From contig CAIRNJ010000042.1 of NCBI GenBank assembly GCA_903879915.1, positions 1-64,000 on the forward strand: a DNA stretch of 64,000 nt, written 5' to 3'. The position numbers and the translations under genes were made by a program. Below are positions 1-8,334 of the stretch, in pieces. The notes beneath the pieces were generated by a model that did not search any database, had not been told where the DNA came from, and was given only the letters and a program-made list of their open reading frames with translations. Source of the stretch: an uncultured Elusimicrobia bacterium (lineage in GTDB: Bacteria > Elusimicrobiota > Elusimicrobia > Elusimicrobiales > UBA9959). How positions within the stretch are numbered: position 1 is the stretch's first letter; each line of letters begins with the position of its first letter.

Positions 1-103
1 GGGCTCGGCTTGCGTAAGCGCCGAGCCCGAGTGATGAGGGGCGGCCACGGTGTGGCCGACCCCGCGCCCGCCGAACCCGGTCACGGGACGGCCCGGCGCC
101 ACG
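1..103 (+). other. GC-rich hairpin-forming leader upstream of the desulfurase
   Basis: Three hairpins lie before the cysteine desulfurase start. Positions 1-9 pair with 20-28 (9 bp). Positions 38-63 form a 4 bp outer stem and a 6 bp inner stem closed by a GGT triloop. Positions 76-79 pair with 84-87. It could be the end of an upstream structured RNA, a terminator plus leader, or a regulatory leader. No known riboswitch consensus could be matched with confidence, and the window starts inside the region. Confidence 0.35.
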
Positions 104-111
104 AGGTAACT

Positions 112-1314
112 ATGGAAAAAGTTTATTATTTCGACAATAACGCCACCAGCCGCGTGGCGCCTGAAGTGGCCAAAGAGATGGAGCCGTTCTTCAACGAGCT
201 CTACGGCAACCCCTCCAGCATGCACTTTTTCGGCGGCGGCAACCAGAAATACATGGACCTTGCCCGGCAGCGCGTGGCCAGCCTGCTCGGCGCCGCTCCT
301 GAAGAGATCATCTTCACCAGCTGCGGCACCGAATCCGACTCCACCGCCATCTGGTCGACCATCCAGTCCTATCCCGAAAAAAACCATTTCATCACCACCA
401 AGGTCGAGCATCCCGCCGTGCTCAACCTGGCCAAACACATGGAGGCGAAGGGCTACCGCGTTACCTACCTGCCGGTGGACACTGCCGGGCAGATCAACCT
501 CGGCGACCTCAAGACCGCGCTGACCGCGGACACCGCGCTGGTCTCCATCATGTGGGCCAATAACGAGACCGGCGTCATCTTCCCCGTGGAAGAAGCCGCC
601 CGCATAACGCACGCCAAAGGCGCGCTGTTCCACACCGACGCCGTGCAGGCCGTAGGCAAAGTTCCCATCAACCTCAAAGAGACCAAGATCGACCTGCTTT
701 CCCTGTCCGGCCACAAGCTGCACGCCCCCAAAGGCATAGGCGCCCTGTACGTCCGCAAGGGCGTCCGCTTCTCGCCGTTCATGCTGGGCGGCCACCAGGA
801 ACACGGCCGCCGCGCCGGCACCGAGAACGTGCCGTATATCGCCGGGCTGGGCAAAGCGGCGGAGCTCGCCGCCGCCAACCTGGAAAAAGAGAACACTTAC
901 GTTAAAGAACTGCGCGACCGGCTCGAGACCGGGCTGCTCGCCATAAAGAATTCGCGCGTCAACGGCGGCGGCGCTCCGCGCCTGCCCAACACCACCAACA
1001 TCAGTTTCGAGTATATCGAAGGCGAGTCCATACTTCTGATGATCAGCGAAAAAGGAATCTGCGCCTCTTCCGGCTCGGCCTGCACCTCGGGCTCGCTGGA
1101 ACCGTCGCACGTGCTGATGTCCATGGCCGTGCCGCAGACCTACGCGCACGGCTCGGTGCGCTTCTCGCTGAGCGTCTACAACACGCGGGAAGAGGTGGAT
1201 TACCTGCTGAAAGAATTCCCGCCGGTAATAGAGCGCCTGCGCGCCATTTCGCCGTTCGCCGACGGCAAGCCGCTGTTCGGCATGGACGCCTGCGAGCCGC
1301 ACCACCGCCATTAA
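112..1314 (+). CDS. Cysteine desulfurase, NifS/IscS family
   Basis: PLP enzyme that takes sulfur from L-cysteine as a persulfide for Fe-S cluster and thiocofactor assembly; cytosolic. The 400-residue protein opens with a YYFDNNATSR segment typical of NifS. It has the PLP-lysine motif SLSGHKLHAPKG and the mobile catalytic-Cys loop SSGSACTSGSLEPSH near the C-terminus. The ATG at 112 is preceded by a GAGGTAA Shine-Dalgarno and begins the conserved domain; the reading frame stays open upstream from a TTG at 10, but that extension is low complexity and not family-like. No IscU/NifU scaffold follows, so the partner is elsewhere or upstream of the window. NifS versus IscS subtype is not settled; a selenocysteine-lyase role is possible but less likely. 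Confidence 0.93.
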   Translation: MEKVYYFDNNATSRVAPEVAKEMEPFFNELYGNPSSMHFFGGGNQKYMDLARQRVASLLGAAPEEIIFTSCGTESDSTAIWSTIQSYPEKNHFITTKVEHPAVLNLAKHMEAKGYRVTYLPVDTAGQINLGDLKTALTADTALVSIMWANNETGVIFPVEEAARITHAKGALFHTDAVQAVGKVPINLKETKIDLLSLSGHKLHAPKGIGALYVRKGVRFSPFMLGGHQEHGRRAGTENVPYIAGLGKAAELAAANLEKENTYVKELRDRLETGLLAIKNSRVNGGGAPRLPNTTNISFEYIEGESILLMISEKGICASSGSACTSGSLEPSHVLMSMAVPQTYAHGSVRFSLSVYNTREEVDYLLKEFPPVIERLRAISPFADGKPLFGMDACEPHHRH

Positions 1315-1321
1315 GGGGAAA

Positions 1322-2158
1322 ATGAAGATCCTGGCCGGTTTATTCCTGTTATTCGCCGTTCGGCTGACCGCCGCTTATGCCGCGGACGCGGAGGTCCGGA
1401 CCTTTCCCGCCGCCGAGCTGACGGGCCTCAGTTTCGCCGCCGGGCCGGGGGATATTGCCGTGGAGGGTTCGACCGGCGACGTCCGGGTGGAGATCACAGG
1501 GCACGACCCCGAAAAATGCTTTCTGACCATTAAGACCGAAGCCGGGCAGCTGGTGCTGCGGGCCGAGGACAGCGCCTCCGTGATAGCCGCGTTCAAACAG
1601 CGGGCCGCGAAACCCGCCGTGGCCGTATCCAGCGGCGCCTATGACGTCAGCGGCTGCCGCGCCGGCTTCAGGGCCTCCGCCCCGCCGGAGCTGCCCCTGA
1701 AAACGCAGACCACTTCCGGCGGCATAAAAATATCCACGCGCGCCGGCGAGGTCGGCGCCGATTCCGAAAGCGGCGAGATAATGGTGGACGGAATTTCAGG
1801 CGCCTTTAACGCGCGTACCGGCTCCGGAGGCATTTTCGGCTCGGTCTGCGCCCCCGGCGTGTACGTCCGCACGATGTCCGGCGAAGTGGCCCTTGCCGGC
1901 CTTTGCGGTTCCGCCGACGCCAAAGCCGGCAGCGGCGGTATAACCCTGCGCTGGGCGGATGTTCCGGTTCCCGGCGAGGCTCGCGTTCAAAGCGTCTCCG
2001 GCGATATCGTGCTGGTCTTCCCTCCGTCCGCGAAAATAGCCGCCAGGCTCGACAGCGGCTCCGGGGAAATAATCAACGAGTTCGACGATACCGGCGAATT
2101 CCAGGTGGCCGCCGGCGCCGGTTCGGGAGATATCTCCGTGCTGAAAGCCGGGAACTGA
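1322..2158 (+). CDS. Secreted DUF4097-like (putative adhesin) protein
   Basis: 278 residues starting seven bases after the desulfurase stop. Residues 1-20 are a signal peptide ending in AYA, so it is exported. The rest is built of short beta repeats rich in SGSGGI, SGEI and SGDI turns, the pattern of the DUF4097 (putative adhesin) right-handed beta-helix family. Members often sit beside ABC exporters or anti-sigma systems, and here an ABC exporter follows. No catalytic motif is visible. Function unknown; assignment is by repeat pattern only. Confidence 0.7.
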   Translation: MKILAGLFLLFAVRLTAAYAADAEVRTFPAAELTGLSFAAGPGDIAVEGSTGDVRVEITGHDPEKCFLTIKTEAGQLVLRAEDSASVIAAFKQRAAKPAVAVSSGAYDVSGCRAGFRASAPPELPLKTQTTSGGIKISTRAGEVGADSESGEIMVDGISGAFNARTGSGGIFGSVCAPGVYVRTMSGEVALAGLCGSADAKAGSGGITLRWADVPVPGEARVQSVSGDIVLVFPPSAKIAARLDSGSGEIINEFDDTGEFQVAAGAGSGDISVLKAGN

Positions 2159-2284
2159 AGAGCACTTGCGTCCCCGCCGCAGCTTAGTCGAAAAACCTCC
2201 CGCGAATTGTTTCATTTTGGAACGAAATGCTTTCAAAAGCGCTCCGCAAAGCCAATGATCCATAATTTATTTCAGGGAGAAAAA

Positions 2285-3049
2285 ATGACGACCGAAAATA
2301 ACAGCATCGCCGCGCTGAATATCGGCGGGCTGACCAAGAACTTCGGCGAGAAGCGCGCCGTGGACGGGCTGGACCTGGTGATCCCGCCGGGGGAATTCCA
2401 CGCGCTGCTGGGACCCAACGGCGCCGGCAAGACCACCACGCTGCGCATGGTGGCGGGCCTGCTGCGCCCCGACTCCGGCTCGGTCTCTATCTTCGGCCAC
2501 GATATCTCCGGTAAGGGTACCGCCGCGAAGAACGTTACCGCTTTTCTGCCCGACGACCCAATGCTTTACGGGAAATTGAATCCGCTGGAATATCTCGAGT
2601 TCGTGGCGGGCCTGTGGGGCATGCCCGCGGACGCCGCGGCCAAACGCGCCCGGGAGCTGCTCGAATGGCTGGAGCTTTGGGATAGCCGCGGCCAGTTCGC
2701 GGAAGGTTTTTCCCGCGGCATGCGCCAGAAGCTGGCGCTGGCCGGGGCTATGATACATGAACCGAAGCTGATGATCCTCGACGAGCCCCTGACCGGCCTG
2801 GACGCCCGCGCGGCGAAGTCGGTGAAGGACATGCTGGTGGGCTACGCGGCCCGGGGCAACACGGTGGTGCTTACCACGCACATCCTCGAGATAGCCGAGC
2901 GGCTGGCCGAGCGCATCAGCATCATCCTCAACGGCCGCATCGTGGCGCAGGGCACGCTGGACGAACTGCGCTCCCGCGCCGGCTCGGCCTTAGGCGCGAA
3001 CGGCGCAACGCTCGAAGACGTCTTCCTTACCCTTACGGAGCCGGCATGA
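2285..3049 (+). CDS. ABC transporter ATP-binding subunit (ABC-2 type)
   Basis: 254-residue nucleotide-binding subunit of a two-gene exporter. It shows Walker A GPNGAGKTT, signature SRGMRQKLALA, Walker B LMILDEPLTGLD and the H-loop histidine in VLTTH. The ATG at 2285 is chosen because AGGGAG lies 5-10 bases upstream; ATGs at 2207 and 2252 would add tails not seen in the family. The stop overlaps the permease start in ATGA, so the two are co-translated. It powers export of an unidentified substrate (drug, lipid or polymer precursor). Confidence 0.92.
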   Translation: MTTENNSIAALNIGGLTKNFGEKRAVDGLDLVIPPGEFHALLGPNGAGKTTTLRMVAGLLRPDSGSVSIFGHDISGKGTAAKNVTAFLPDDPMLYGKLNPLEYLEFVAGLWGMPADAAAKRARELLEWLELWDSRGQFAEGFSRGMRQKLALAGAMIHEPKLMILDEPLTGLDARAAKSVKDMLVGYAARGNTVVLTTHILEIAERLAERISIILNGRIVAQGTLDELRSRAGSALGANGATLEDVFLTLTEPA

Positions 3050-4575
3050 ACCCGAAACCCGGAAGCTGGCCGTGGCTGCTCATGCACGAGATGCGCGTGA
3101 GCTGGCGGGGCATCGGAGGCAGCCATAACGGGCTTATAGCCGTCTGCGCCGCGCTGCTGTGGGCGGCCATGCACTGGGGCGCCTGGGTGGCGCTGCCGGC
3201 AGTCTACGGCTTAATGGTGAAAGGCCTTCAGTCCCCCGTCATCCTCGGCGGCCTGTTCTGGATAATGGTTTCGCTGACGGTCTCGCAGACCATGATACAC
3301 ACCGTGAACGCCCTGATAGGCCGGGGCGACATGGACCTGCTCCTGTCGTCGCCGCTGTCCCAGCGCTCCATCTTTATGGTGCGCGGACTTTCCATCGCTC
3401 TCAGCGCGTGCCTCCTGCCGGCGTTCGCGCTGAGCCCGGTGGCGAATGTCGGGCTGCTCAGGGGTATGCCGGGGCTGGCAGCCATTTACCCGGTGCTGGC
3501 CGCCTCGGCGCTGGGCTGCGCGGCGGCGGGCATGCTGCTTACCATGACGCTCTGGCGCCTGCTCGGCGCACGGAGGGCCCGGGTGGCGGCGCAGGTCTTC
3601 GCCGCGTTCATCGGCGCGGGTTTTTTCCTCGTCTGCCAGGCGCCTAATTTCCTGTCCAGCGGCGCCAAGCTGGCGCTGGCGGCCTGGTTCAAGGCGGGCC
3701 TGCGGCCGGGCGGCTGGCTGGGCGCCGGCAGCGCGCTCTGGTGGCCGGTACGCGCTATGTTCGGCGAGCCGCTGCCGCTGCTGGCGGTGATGGCCGCCGG
3801 CACAGGCGGCTTCTGGCTGGTGCTCAATCTCACCTACCGCCGCTTTATCACCGGCACGCAGGAAGCCGTTGCCGGCGGGAGCGCGGCTCCGAAGACGGAC
3901 GCCGTGAATTCCGGGCCGGCTTTCCGCTCCGGTCTGACGCGGATACTTATTTTCAAGGAGTGGAAGCTGATAGCGCGCGATATGCAGGTGATCTCTCAAA
4001 CGCTGATACAGTTGCTGTACCTGGTCCCGCTTGTTTTCATCTGCGTCCGCTCGGGCCCGGAGAGCTGGCGGCTGCTCCCGCCCCTGGTGGCGTGCGCGGC
4101 CATGCTGGCCGGGAACGTGGCGTGGCTGACCATTAACGCCGAGGACGCCCCGGAGCTGGTGGCGACCGCGCCGGTCTCCCTGCCCCGCGTGCTGTGGATC
4201 AAAGCCGCCGCCGCCGTAGTGCCGGTGCTGGCGCTGCTGCTGCCGCTGGCCGCCTGGTGGGCGGTGCGCGATCCGCTGATGGCGGCCGTGCTGCTGCTGT
4301 GCGGCACGGGGGCCATGCTGTCCGCCGCGGCCATCCAGGTGTGGAACCTCCGCCCCGCCAGCCGCGGCGACATGAAAAAGCGGATGAAAAAAGGCGACGT
4401 CGTCGGGTACATCGAACTGCTGAGCACTGTGGGCTGGGCCGGCATAGTGGTGTGCGTCAACGGTTACTGGCGCTACCTTCCCGCGGCCGCGGCGGTGGTG
4501 GCAGTCTCCCTTCTGTCGGCCTGGCAGCTCGGGCGGGCGGCGCGCGAAGCCCTCTGTTACGGGCGAACGGCCTAG
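3046..4575 (+). CDS. ABC-2 type permease, twelve-helix-like
   Basis: 509-residue, strongly hydrophobic protein overlapping the ATPase gene by 4 bp (ATGA). Hydrophobic stretches are spread along the whole length in two halves separated by a polar linker near residues 265-300, suggesting a fused permease of about twelve helices. It should be the membrane partner of the upstream ATPase. The substrate cannot be read from sequence. Confidence 0.85.
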   Translation: MNPKPGSWPWLLMHEMRVSWRGIGGSHNGLIAVCAALLWAAMHWGAWVALPAVYGLMVKGLQSPVILGGLFWIMVSLTVSQTMIHTVNALIGRGDMDLLLSSPLSQRSIFMVRGLSIALSACLLPAFALSPVANVGLLRGMPGLAAIYPVLAASALGCAAAGMLLTMTLWRLLGARRARVAAQVFAAFIGAGFFLVCQAPNFLSSGAKLALAAWFKAGLRPGGWLGAGSALWWPVRAMFGEPLPLLAVMAAGTGGFWLVLNLTYRRFITGTQEAVAGGSAAPKTDAVNSGPAFRSGLTRILIFKEWKLIARDMQVISQTLIQLLYLVPLVFICVRSGPESWRLLPPLVACAAMLAGNVAWLTINAEDAPELVATAPVSLPRVLWIKAAAAVVPVLALLLPLAAWWAVRDPLMAAVLLLCGTGAMLSAAAIQVWNLRPASRGDMKKRMKKGDVVGYIELLSTVGWAGIVVCVNGYWRYLPAAAAVVAVSLLSAWQLGRAAREALCYGRTA

Positions 4576-4639
4576 CCGGAATATTTTGAATTGCGTCGTT
4601 TAATTGCTAAAATTAATAACTGGGTTGTAATCTGATTTC

Positions 4640-4713
4640 GGGCCCGTAGCTCAGTTGGTTAGAGCAAGCGACTCATAATCGCTGGGTCGTAGGTTCAAGT
4701 CCTACCGGGCCCA
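4640..4713 (+). tRNA. tRNA-Ile2 (CAT anticodon, lysidine type) or tRNA-Met
   Basis: Complete 74-nt cloverleaf. The acceptor stem 4640-4646 pairs perfectly with 4706-4712, with discriminator A at 4713 and no encoded CCA. The D-arm, a 5 bp anticodon stem with loop CTCATAA (anticodon CAT) and a TTCAAGT T-loop are all present. The anticodon arm and the GGTCGTAGGTTC T-arm resemble E. coli and B. subtilis tRNA-Ile2 more than elongator tRNA-Met. If so, the wobble C would be converted to lysidine by TilS to read AUA. Cloverleaf certainty is high; Ile2 versus Met is moderate. Confidence 0.93.
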
Positions 4714-4720
4714 GTAATTT

Positions 4721-4753
4721 AAAAAGACGTCCGCAGTACGCGGGCGTCTTTTT
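4721..4753. terminator. Bidirectional intrinsic terminator
   Basis: A 14 bp stem (one G-T pair) with loop AGTAC, flanked by five A on one side and five T on the other. It can stop both the tRNA transcript (+) and the convergent MORN-repeat gene (-). Confidence 0.85.
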
Positions 4754-4769
4754 ATTTCCGGCGCGGTCT

Positions 4770-5831
4770 TTACTGCTGCGCGAATTCCGTGGCCTTGCCT
4801 TCATGAAAGGTGTACGTGGCCCTCAGCGCGCCGCCGTCGTCGTACTGGCGCAGCGCTTTTACTTCGTTCTGCTTGAAGAGCATTTCTTTCTGCAGCTTGC
4901 CGTCCCTGCCGTAAACCCTGGCCGTGCCGTCGGGAACGGTGCCGTCCTGGCCGATAACGTTGAACTCCGCGTCCAGGCGGACTTTGCCGATGTATTTGGC
5001 GTTGAGCTTGAAGGCGATTATTTCGCCGCGCGCTACTTTGGTCGTCCTGCCGGTCACCAGGGAGTCCTGTTCCTGCGCCCGGGCGGCGGGCGCCGCCGCG
5101 GGTTTGGGCGGGTCGGTCACCCGGTCGTCCTCGTAGTAAGCCTCGTTCTTCAGCGCGCCGTCCGGCCCGTACTCCCTCTTCCAGCCGTTGAGCCGGTCGT
5201 TCTTGTAGGCGGCTTCCATCAGCGGCTTGCCGTTCTCGCCGAAATATTTAAAATCCCCGTCCTTGGCTCCGTCGAAATAGTAAGCCTCCAGCTGCGGCAC
5301 GCCCGCCGGGTAATAAGCCTTCAGCGAACCGCTCATCTTTCCGCCCAGCACGGTCTTTATCGTTTTCAGGTTCCCGTCCGCGTAATATTCGGAGTAGGTG
5401 CCGTTCTTGATGGCGCCTTCAAGCGAAACCGGGGAGCCGGCCGCGTCGAAAGTTTCGGTGGCTATAGCCACGCCGCTCTCGAAGTATACAAGCCGGCGGG
5501 TTCCGCCTTCCGGCAGGAGGGTGGAAAAGGTGAACTGCGCCCGGGCTTCGGGTAGTTCGGGGGGGGCGGCGGGCGCTTCGGCCGCGGCGGTGGAGACCGG
5601 CGCCTCGAGGCCGGCCGCGGGCTGCGCGGGAACCGCCGGAGCGGCCTGCCGCTCCGCTACCTCGGCCTTGTCTACTGTGAGCGAGCCGTACCGGGTCTTG
5701 ATGAGCAGGGTCTGGTCCATCTCGCCGGCCAATTCGCCGTCGAGCTTTGTTCCGTCCTTGAGCAGGAACGTGTCGGCCCGGCAGACCGCGGCGGTAAGCA
5801 GCAGAACGAAAGAAAAAATAGCTGGTTTCAT
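4770..5831 (-). CDS. Secreted MORN-like repeat protein
   Basis: 353 residues with an N-terminal signal peptide (cleavage near VCRA). A short beta segment around residues 20-60 (LKDGTKLDGELAG) is followed by an Ala/Pro-rich linker to about residue 95. Then come several repeats of the DG..Y..G....Y type (YADGNLKT, YYPAGVPQLEAYYFDG, YGPDGALKNEAYYEDD), the MORN_2/YwqK-like pattern. The start has a GGGAG Shine-Dalgarno. MORN_2 proteins are usually surface or periplasmic; no enzymatic motif is visible. It diverges from the Rrf2 gene and ends at the bidirectional terminator. Confidence 0.75.
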   Translation of the reverse strand: MKPAIFSFVLLLTAAVCRADTFLLKDGTKLDGELAGEMDQTLLIKTRYGSLTVDKAEVAERQAAPAVPAQPAAGLEAPVSTAAAEAPAAPPELPEARAQFTFSTLLPEGGTRRLVYFESGVAIATETFDAAGSPVSLEGAIKNGTYSEYYADGNLKTIKTVLGGKMSGSLKAYYPAGVPQLEAYYFDGAKDGDFKYFGENGKPLMEAAYKNDRLNGWKREYGPDGALKNEAYYEDDRVTDPPKPAAAPAARAQEQDSLVTGRTTKVARGEIIAFKLNAKYIGKVRLDAEFNVIGQDGTVPDGTARVYGRDGKLQKEMLFKQNEVKALRQYDDGGALRATYTFHEGKATEFAQQ

Positions 5832-5916
5832 AAAAAATCTCCCATCGGAATGATTATTCTACAAAAAAGGCGGGGCCTGATACAGCGGCCCGACCCCGGG
5901 CCGCATAAAATACCTC

Positions 5917-5951
5917 TTGACAGAATGACACTTATCTGGTATCATTATAAT
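5917..5951 (+). promoter_or_regulatory. Promoter and candidate operator of the Rrf2 gene
   Basis: TTGACA at 5917-5922 and TATCAT at 5940-5945 are separated by 17 bp; a TATAAT lies at 5946-5951. An imperfect inverted repeat, AATGACAC (5924-5931) and GTATCATT (5939-5946), matches at 7 of 8 positions with a 7 bp spacer. It overlaps the spacer and -10, where an Rrf2 dimer could bind and repress. The predicted transcript start is only about 3 bases before the ATG at 5955, and no Shine-Dalgarno is present. Confidence 0.65.
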
Positions 5952-5954
5952 ATC

Positions 5955-6350
5955 ATGAAATTACTCAACAGGGAAGTTGATTATGCCGTCCGCGCCATGG
6001 TGCTGATGACGAGGGCCAACAAACCGACGGTTTCGGTGGCGCAGATGCAGGAAGGGGTGGGGGTGAACCGGCCTTTCCTGCGTAAAATACTGCAGAAACT
6101 GCATAAAGCGGGGCTGCTGCAGGCCTCTAAAGGCAAGGGCGGCGGGTTTTCGGCCGCGAAAGCGCCTGAGAACATACGCCTGTCCGACCTGATAGCCGCG
6201 CTGCAGGGGCCGGTGAAGCTTAACGACTGTTTCTTCCGGAAGAAGCTGTGCCGCAACCACGGCACCTGCCTGCTGCGCCGCAGGATAGGCGAAGTTGAAG
6301 CCCGCCTGGCGGAGGAAATGGAAAGGATAACGCTGAAGGACCTGGTCTGA
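5955..6350 (+). CDS. Rrf2-family Fe-S transcriptional regulator
   Basis: 131-residue winged-helix regulator starting MKLLNREVDYAVRAM, the canonical Rrf2 start. The DNA-binding helix region is followed by the wing GKGGGFSAAKAPENI. Three cysteines near residues 94-108 (C-X6-C-X5-C) match the Fe-S ligand cluster of IscR, NsrR and RsrR, so cluster-based sensing of NO, oxygen or iron is likely. A frame opening at 5850 is rejected as a start. The next gene is a 4Fe-4S protein 20 bases away, likely in the same operon and under autoregulation through the operator upstream. Which signal it senses is not readable. Confidence 0.92.
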   Translation: MKLLNREVDYAVRAMVLMTRANKPTVSVAQMQEGVGVNRPFLRKILQKLHKAGLLQASKGKGGGFSAAKAPENIRLSDLIAALQGPVKLNDCFFRKKLCRNHGTCLLRRRIGEVEARLAEEMERITLKDLV

Positions 6351-6370
6351 CCCGGTCCATTAAGGAATAC

Positions 6371-7213
6371 ATGAAGACAAAACGGCAGATAATAAAAATA
6401 GATCAGGAGAAATGCGACGGCTGCGGCAACTGCGTGACCGGCTGCCGCGAGGGCGCGCTGCAGGTGATAGACGGCAAAGCCCGCCTGATCAGCGACCTGC
6501 TGTGCGACGGGCTGGGCGCCTGCATCGGCGAGTGCCCGCGCGGCGCGATAAAGATAGAGGAGCGGGAAGCCGTTCCCTACGACGAAATAAAAGTTATGGA
6601 GGGCATGGCCGAACAGGGCCCCAACACCATAAAAGCCCACCTGCGGCACCTCCGGGACCACGCGCAGAAAGCGTTCTTGGAACAGGCTCTCGGCTATCTG
6701 GAAAAGAACGGCATCCCGAACCCGATGGAGGAAGAGATGAAAAAAGAACACGAACCCTGCGGCTGCCCCGGCGGCCGGATGATGGACCTGCGGGCGACCG
6801 CGGCGGAGGACGGGGACTCGCCCGCCGCCAGGTCGCGCCTGCGCCAGTGGCCGGTGCAGCTGCACCTCGCCTCGCCTCTGGCGCCGTATTTCCAGAAGGC
6901 GGACGTGGTGGTGGCGGCGGACTGCACCGCTTTCGCCTGCGGGAACTTCCACGAAGAGTTCATAAAAGGCAAAGCCATCGTGATCGCCTGCCCGAAGCTC
7001 GACGACGGGCAGGAGCTGTACCTGGAGAAAATACAGGCCCTGATCGAGGACGCGAAGATCAACACGCTGACCGTGGTGACCATGGAAGTGCCCTGCTGCG
7101 GCGGCCTGCTGGCGCTGGTCAAGCGCGCGCTGGAAGCCTCTAAGCGCAAAGTGCCGGTAAAGCACGCGGTGATAGGCATAGGCGGGGCGATAAAGAGCGA
7201 AGACTGGGTATGA
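6371..7213 (+). CDS. 4Fe-4S dicluster ferredoxin-like protein
   Basis: 280 residues with a tandem ferredoxin domain at the N-terminus: CDGCGNCVTGC and CDGLGACIGECP at about residues 15-58. A central Cys cluster CGCPGG lies near residue 130. The C-terminal domain has further cysteines (CTAFACGNFHEEF, CPKLDD, EVPCCGG) that could bind another cluster. Proteins of this layout are found next to Rrf2 regulators and hybrid-cluster-protein genes in anaerobes and are presumed electron carriers. The start has AAGGA upstream. The exact redox partner is unknown. Confidence 0.85.
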   Translation: MKTKRQIIKIDQEKCDGCGNCVTGCREGALQVIDGKARLISDLLCDGLGACIGECPRGAIKIEEREAVPYDEIKVMEGMAEQGPNTIKAHLRHLRDHAQKAFLEQALGYLEKNGIPNPMEEEMKKEHEPCGCPGGRMMDLRATAAEDGDSPAARSRLRQWPVQLHLASPLAPYFQKADVVVAADCTAFACGNFHEEFIKGKAIVIACPKLDDGQELYLEKIQALIEDAKINTLTVVTMEVPCCGGLLALVKRALEASKRKVPVKHAVIGIGGAIKSEDWV

Positions 7214-7250
7214 GGAAATGACTTGAACGGCGGCCGGCATTTTTCGCAAA

Positions 7251-7267
7251 TATACTATAATTAGTTC
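7251..7267 (+). promoter_or_regulatory. -10 element with predicted leaderless start
   Basis: TATAAT occupies 7256-7261, placing the predicted transcription start on the A of the ATG at 7268. There is no Shine-Dalgarno between. A TTGAAC at 7223-7228 is too far away (27 bp) for a standard -35. Confidence 0.45.
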
Positions 7268-8302
7268 ATGAAAATATGCGCGCTGCTGGCTCTTTTCCTG
7301 CTCCCTTCCGCCCTGGCGGCCAAGCCCTCGGCCAGGCACGCCCCCGCCCCGGCTAAGCCGGCCGCGCCCGCGGTCAAAGCCGCCGCGTCCCCGTCCGGTT
7401 TCTGCATTTTCGGCGCCCAGTCAGGCAAGCCTTTCGACAGCGAAGCGGCTTTTAAATCCGTTATCTGGAAAAGCGACGTGGTGTACGTGGGCGAAACGCA
7501 CGACGAGGCGCTGGACCACCTGGCGCAGCTGGAGGCCCTGAAAGCCATGCGCATAGCGCGCGGCAGCAAAATAGCAGTGGCTTTCGAGATGCTCAACCAG
7601 ACCCTTCAGCCGGTGCTGGACGATTACGCGGCCGGCAAGCTCACCGAGGCGGAGTTCCTCGACAAAGCGGACTGGAAAAAAGAATGGGGCTTCGACTTCG
7701 CCCTGTACAAACCGCTGTTCGATTTTATAGTGGCCAATAAACTGCGCGCGCTGGCGCTGAACGTGCCCAAAGCGGTGGTGATGAAGATAGCCCGCAGCGG
7801 CCTGGAAAGCCTGACGGCCGAAGAAAAGCAGTACCTGCCGGAAACCGTGACGATCTCGGCGCACAAGAAATACAACGAATTCCTCAAGGAGTCGTTCTCC
7901 GCCCACGGCGACTCCCCGATGGCCAAGCTGTTCACTTTCGAGAATTACCTGGCGTCCATGGCCGCCTGGAACGAGGGCATGGGCCTGCGCCTGGCCGGCT
8001 TCCTGACCGCCAACCCCGGCTATTCGGCGCTGGTGATAGCCGGCAACGGCCACGTGGTCTACAACGCGGCCATCCCCGCCTCCGTTAAAGAGCGGGTAAA
8101 GGGCGTGCGGCAGGCCTCGTTCTATACCGAAACAGCGGCGAGCTGCCCGGAAAAATTCCCCAAAGAGCATAAGGATATGGCGAACTATATCTGGTATCTG
8201 AACCACCCGCCCAAGCCGGCGCCCGCCGTACCGGCGGCCGGCAGCACGGCCGCGCCTGCCGCGCCTGCCGCGCTGCCCGCGGAAGTTCCCGAGCAGAAGT
8301 AA
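7268..8302 (+). CDS. ChaN-like (DUF399) exported protein
   Basis: 344 residues: signal peptide (1-17), an Ala/Pro-rich linker to about residue 45, then a ChaN/Tiki-like domain with VVYVGETHDEALDHLAQLEAL near the start and AGNGHVVYNAAIP near the end. The tail is a low-complexity Ala/Pro stretch. Known ChaN proteins bind heme and were proposed to act in iron uptake; the fold is related to erythromycin esterase and TIKI peptidases. There is no lipobox, so it is probably periplasmic rather than lipidated. Proximity to the Fe-S/Rrf2 pair fits an iron theme, but that link is inference. Confidence 0.8.
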   Translation: MKICALLALFLLPSALAAKPSARHAPAPAKPAAPAVKAAASPSGFCIFGAQSGKPFDSEAAFKSVIWKSDVVYVGETHDEALDHLAQLEALKAMRIARGSKIAVAFEMLNQTLQPVLDDYAAGKLTEAEFLDKADWKKEWGFDFALYKPLFDFIVANKLRALALNVPKAVVMKIARSGLESLTAEEKQYLPETVTISAHKKYNEFLKESFSAHGDSPMAKLFTFENYLASMAAWNEGMGLRLAGFLTANPGYSALVIAGNGHVVYNAAIPASVKERVKGVRQASFYTETAASCPEKFPKEHKDMANYIWYLNHPPKPAPAVPAAGSTAAPAAPAALPAEVPEQK

Positions 8303-8334
8303 CTTTCCGGCGGCGCGCCGCCCGGTCCGGGCCC

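Noticed and set aside
10-111. Upstream extension of the cysteine desulfurase from a TTG at 10
   Set aside because: The extension is Arg/Gly/Pro-rich and not family-like, while the ATG at 112 has a good ribosome site and begins the conserved domain.
76-115. Mini-ykkC (guanidine-II) riboswitch with ACGG and ACGA loops
   Set aside because: Stems around the loops are only about 3 bp and the downstream gene is not a guanidine gene. The ACGR motifs are likely chance in GC-rich DNA.
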